From Thermoleophilia bacterium (GTDB taxonomy: Bacteria; Actinomycetota; Thermoleophilia; Gaiellales; Gaiellaceae): DNA of 5,994 nucleotides. Position 1 is the stretch's first letter. The number at the start of each line of letters is the position of its first letter. Location: positions 1-5,994 of the forward strand of contig JAOUEK010000142.1 of the NCBI GenBank assembly GCA_029858755.1. The letters are read 5' to 3'. The notes below the pieces were generated by a model, which saw only the letters and a list, made by a program, of their open reading frames with translations, searched no databases and was not told the origin of the DNA. Of the stretch, positions 5,340 through 5,994 are shown piece by piece. Made by a program: the position numbers and the translations under genes.

Positions 5340-5994
5340 TCACCACACCTCGAGGAGCAGGCGCTCGACGTCGGCGGCGGTGACCGGCCGTGGGTTCGCC
5401 TTGGCCCCTGGGCGCTCGGCGATCGCGGCCGCCGTCTCCGCCAGGCCCTCCTCGGGCACGCCTTCGTCCCGGAGGCGCGAGAAGCCGCCGAGGGCCGCGA
5501 GCGCGGCGCACGTCGCCGGTGCGTCGTCCGAGCCGAGCGCGGCGGCGAAGCGGGCGACGGCGTCGGGGACGGCCTCGGCGTTGAAGCGGAGGGCGGCCGG
5601 GAGGCAGATCGCGTTCATCGAGCCCTGTGGCAGGCCGAAGCGCCCGCCGAGTCCCTGCGCCATGGCGTGCGCGAGGCAGAGCCCAGAGTGGGAGAGCGCG
5701 AACGCAGCCTGCATCGCCCCTTCCAGCAGTCGCGTGCGCGCTGAGAGCGAGCCCGGCTCGTCGACGACGAGCGGCAACGCCTCGGCGATCGCCGCCGCTC
5801 CGGCGTCTGCGCACTCCGCCGCACGCTCGCCGCTCCCGGGCGCGTAGTACGCCTCGGCGCAGTGCGCGAGGGCGTTCATCGTCGTCCCCACGGTGACGGG
5901 GAGAGGGAGCTCGAGGGTCAGCTCCGGGTCGTAGATCGCGGCGACGGGCATGACCCGGTCGTCGCGGTCACCGCCCTTGCGCCCCGGGGCGAGG
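5340..5994 (-). CDS. Maleylacetate reductase / iron-containing alcohol dehydrogenase family protein, C-terminal part
   Basis: The frame is open to the right window edge, so the N-terminal nucleotide-binding domain and start lie outside; about 217 C-terminal residues are present. The sequence GRKGGDRDDRVMPVAAIYDPELT, followed by LPLPVTVGTTMNALAHCAEAYYAPGS, matches maleylacetate reductases, NAD(P)H enzymes that reduce maleylacetate to 3-oxoadipate at the end of chloroaromatic, hydroxyquinol and resorcinol degradation. The helical C-terminal domain includes LSHSGLCLAHAMAQGLGGRFGLPQG. In metal-using relatives the first ligand site has Asp and the last has His; here they are Asn (in MNALAH) and Gln (in LPQG), so metal binding is doubtful. 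The ATG at 5951 is internal to the domain and is not the start. No other aromatic-degradation gene is visible. A different alcohol dehydrogenase of this family remains possible. Confidence 0.82.
   Translation of the reverse strand, partial: LAPGRKGGDRDDRVMPVAAIYDPELTLELPLPVTVGTTMNALAHCAEAYYAPGSGERAAECADAGAAAIAEALPLVVDEPGSLSARTRLLEGAMQAAFALSHSGLCLAHAMAQGLGGRFGLPQGSMNAICLPAALRFNAEAVPDAVARFAAALGSDDAPATCAALAALGGFSRLRDEGVPEEGLAETAAAIAERPGAKANPRPVTAADVERLLLEVW

Overview
The window is about 70% G+C by eye. It uses GTG as well as ATG starts and packs its genes tightly. Three start codons lie only 6-9 nt downstream of a TANNNT hexamer, which suggests leaderless transcripts. Gene content and style suggest a high-GC actinobacterium, possibly Thermoleophilia or Solirubrobacterales. 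That placement is an inference; there is no rRNA or taxon-specific marker here.

Left part, minus strand (transcription runs from about 4206 down to 1). A compact gene set reads: FAD-dependent fumarate reductase / L-aspartate oxidase-like flavoprotein (4206-3001), class I [4Fe-4S] fumarate hydratase alpha subunit (3004-2105), fumarase beta subunit (2020-1433), and a ComA-type phosphosulfolactate synthase (1446-661). Two junctions overlap: GTGA between flavoprotein and alpha, and 14 bp between beta and comA. This points to one mRNA. After a 203-bp gap with a tandem repeat and a perfect hairpin comes a TauE/SafE-type sulfite/sulfonate permease (457 to beyond position 1). The first three products act on fumarate, succinate/aspartate and malate. 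The ComA homologue would join sulfite to phosphoenolpyruvate, and TauE/SafE proteins export sulfite or organosulfonates. The left block may therefore link C4-dicarboxylate and sulfonate chemistry.

Middle (4207-4288). A short A+T-richer divergent promoter region holds -10 elements for both directions and a dyad over the minus-strand -10.

Right part. On the plus strand lie a stand-alone two-CBS-domain protein (4289-4684) and a PAP2-family membrane phosphatase resembling BcrC undecaprenyl-diphosphatases (about 4734-5336). The natural N-terminus of the phosphatase seems to have no ATG, GTG or TTG, and its best start is an ATC. Converging on it with a 3-bp gap is the C-terminal part of a maleylacetate reductase / iron-alcohol dehydrogenase family protein (5994-5340, minus), whose start lies outside the window.

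The most notable points are the putative ATC leaderless start, the fumarate plus phosphosulfolactate gene cluster, the in-frame stop-free linker between the fumarase subunits, and the tandem palindromic repeat in front of the permease. No tRNA, rRNA, CRISPR array or insertion sequence was seen.
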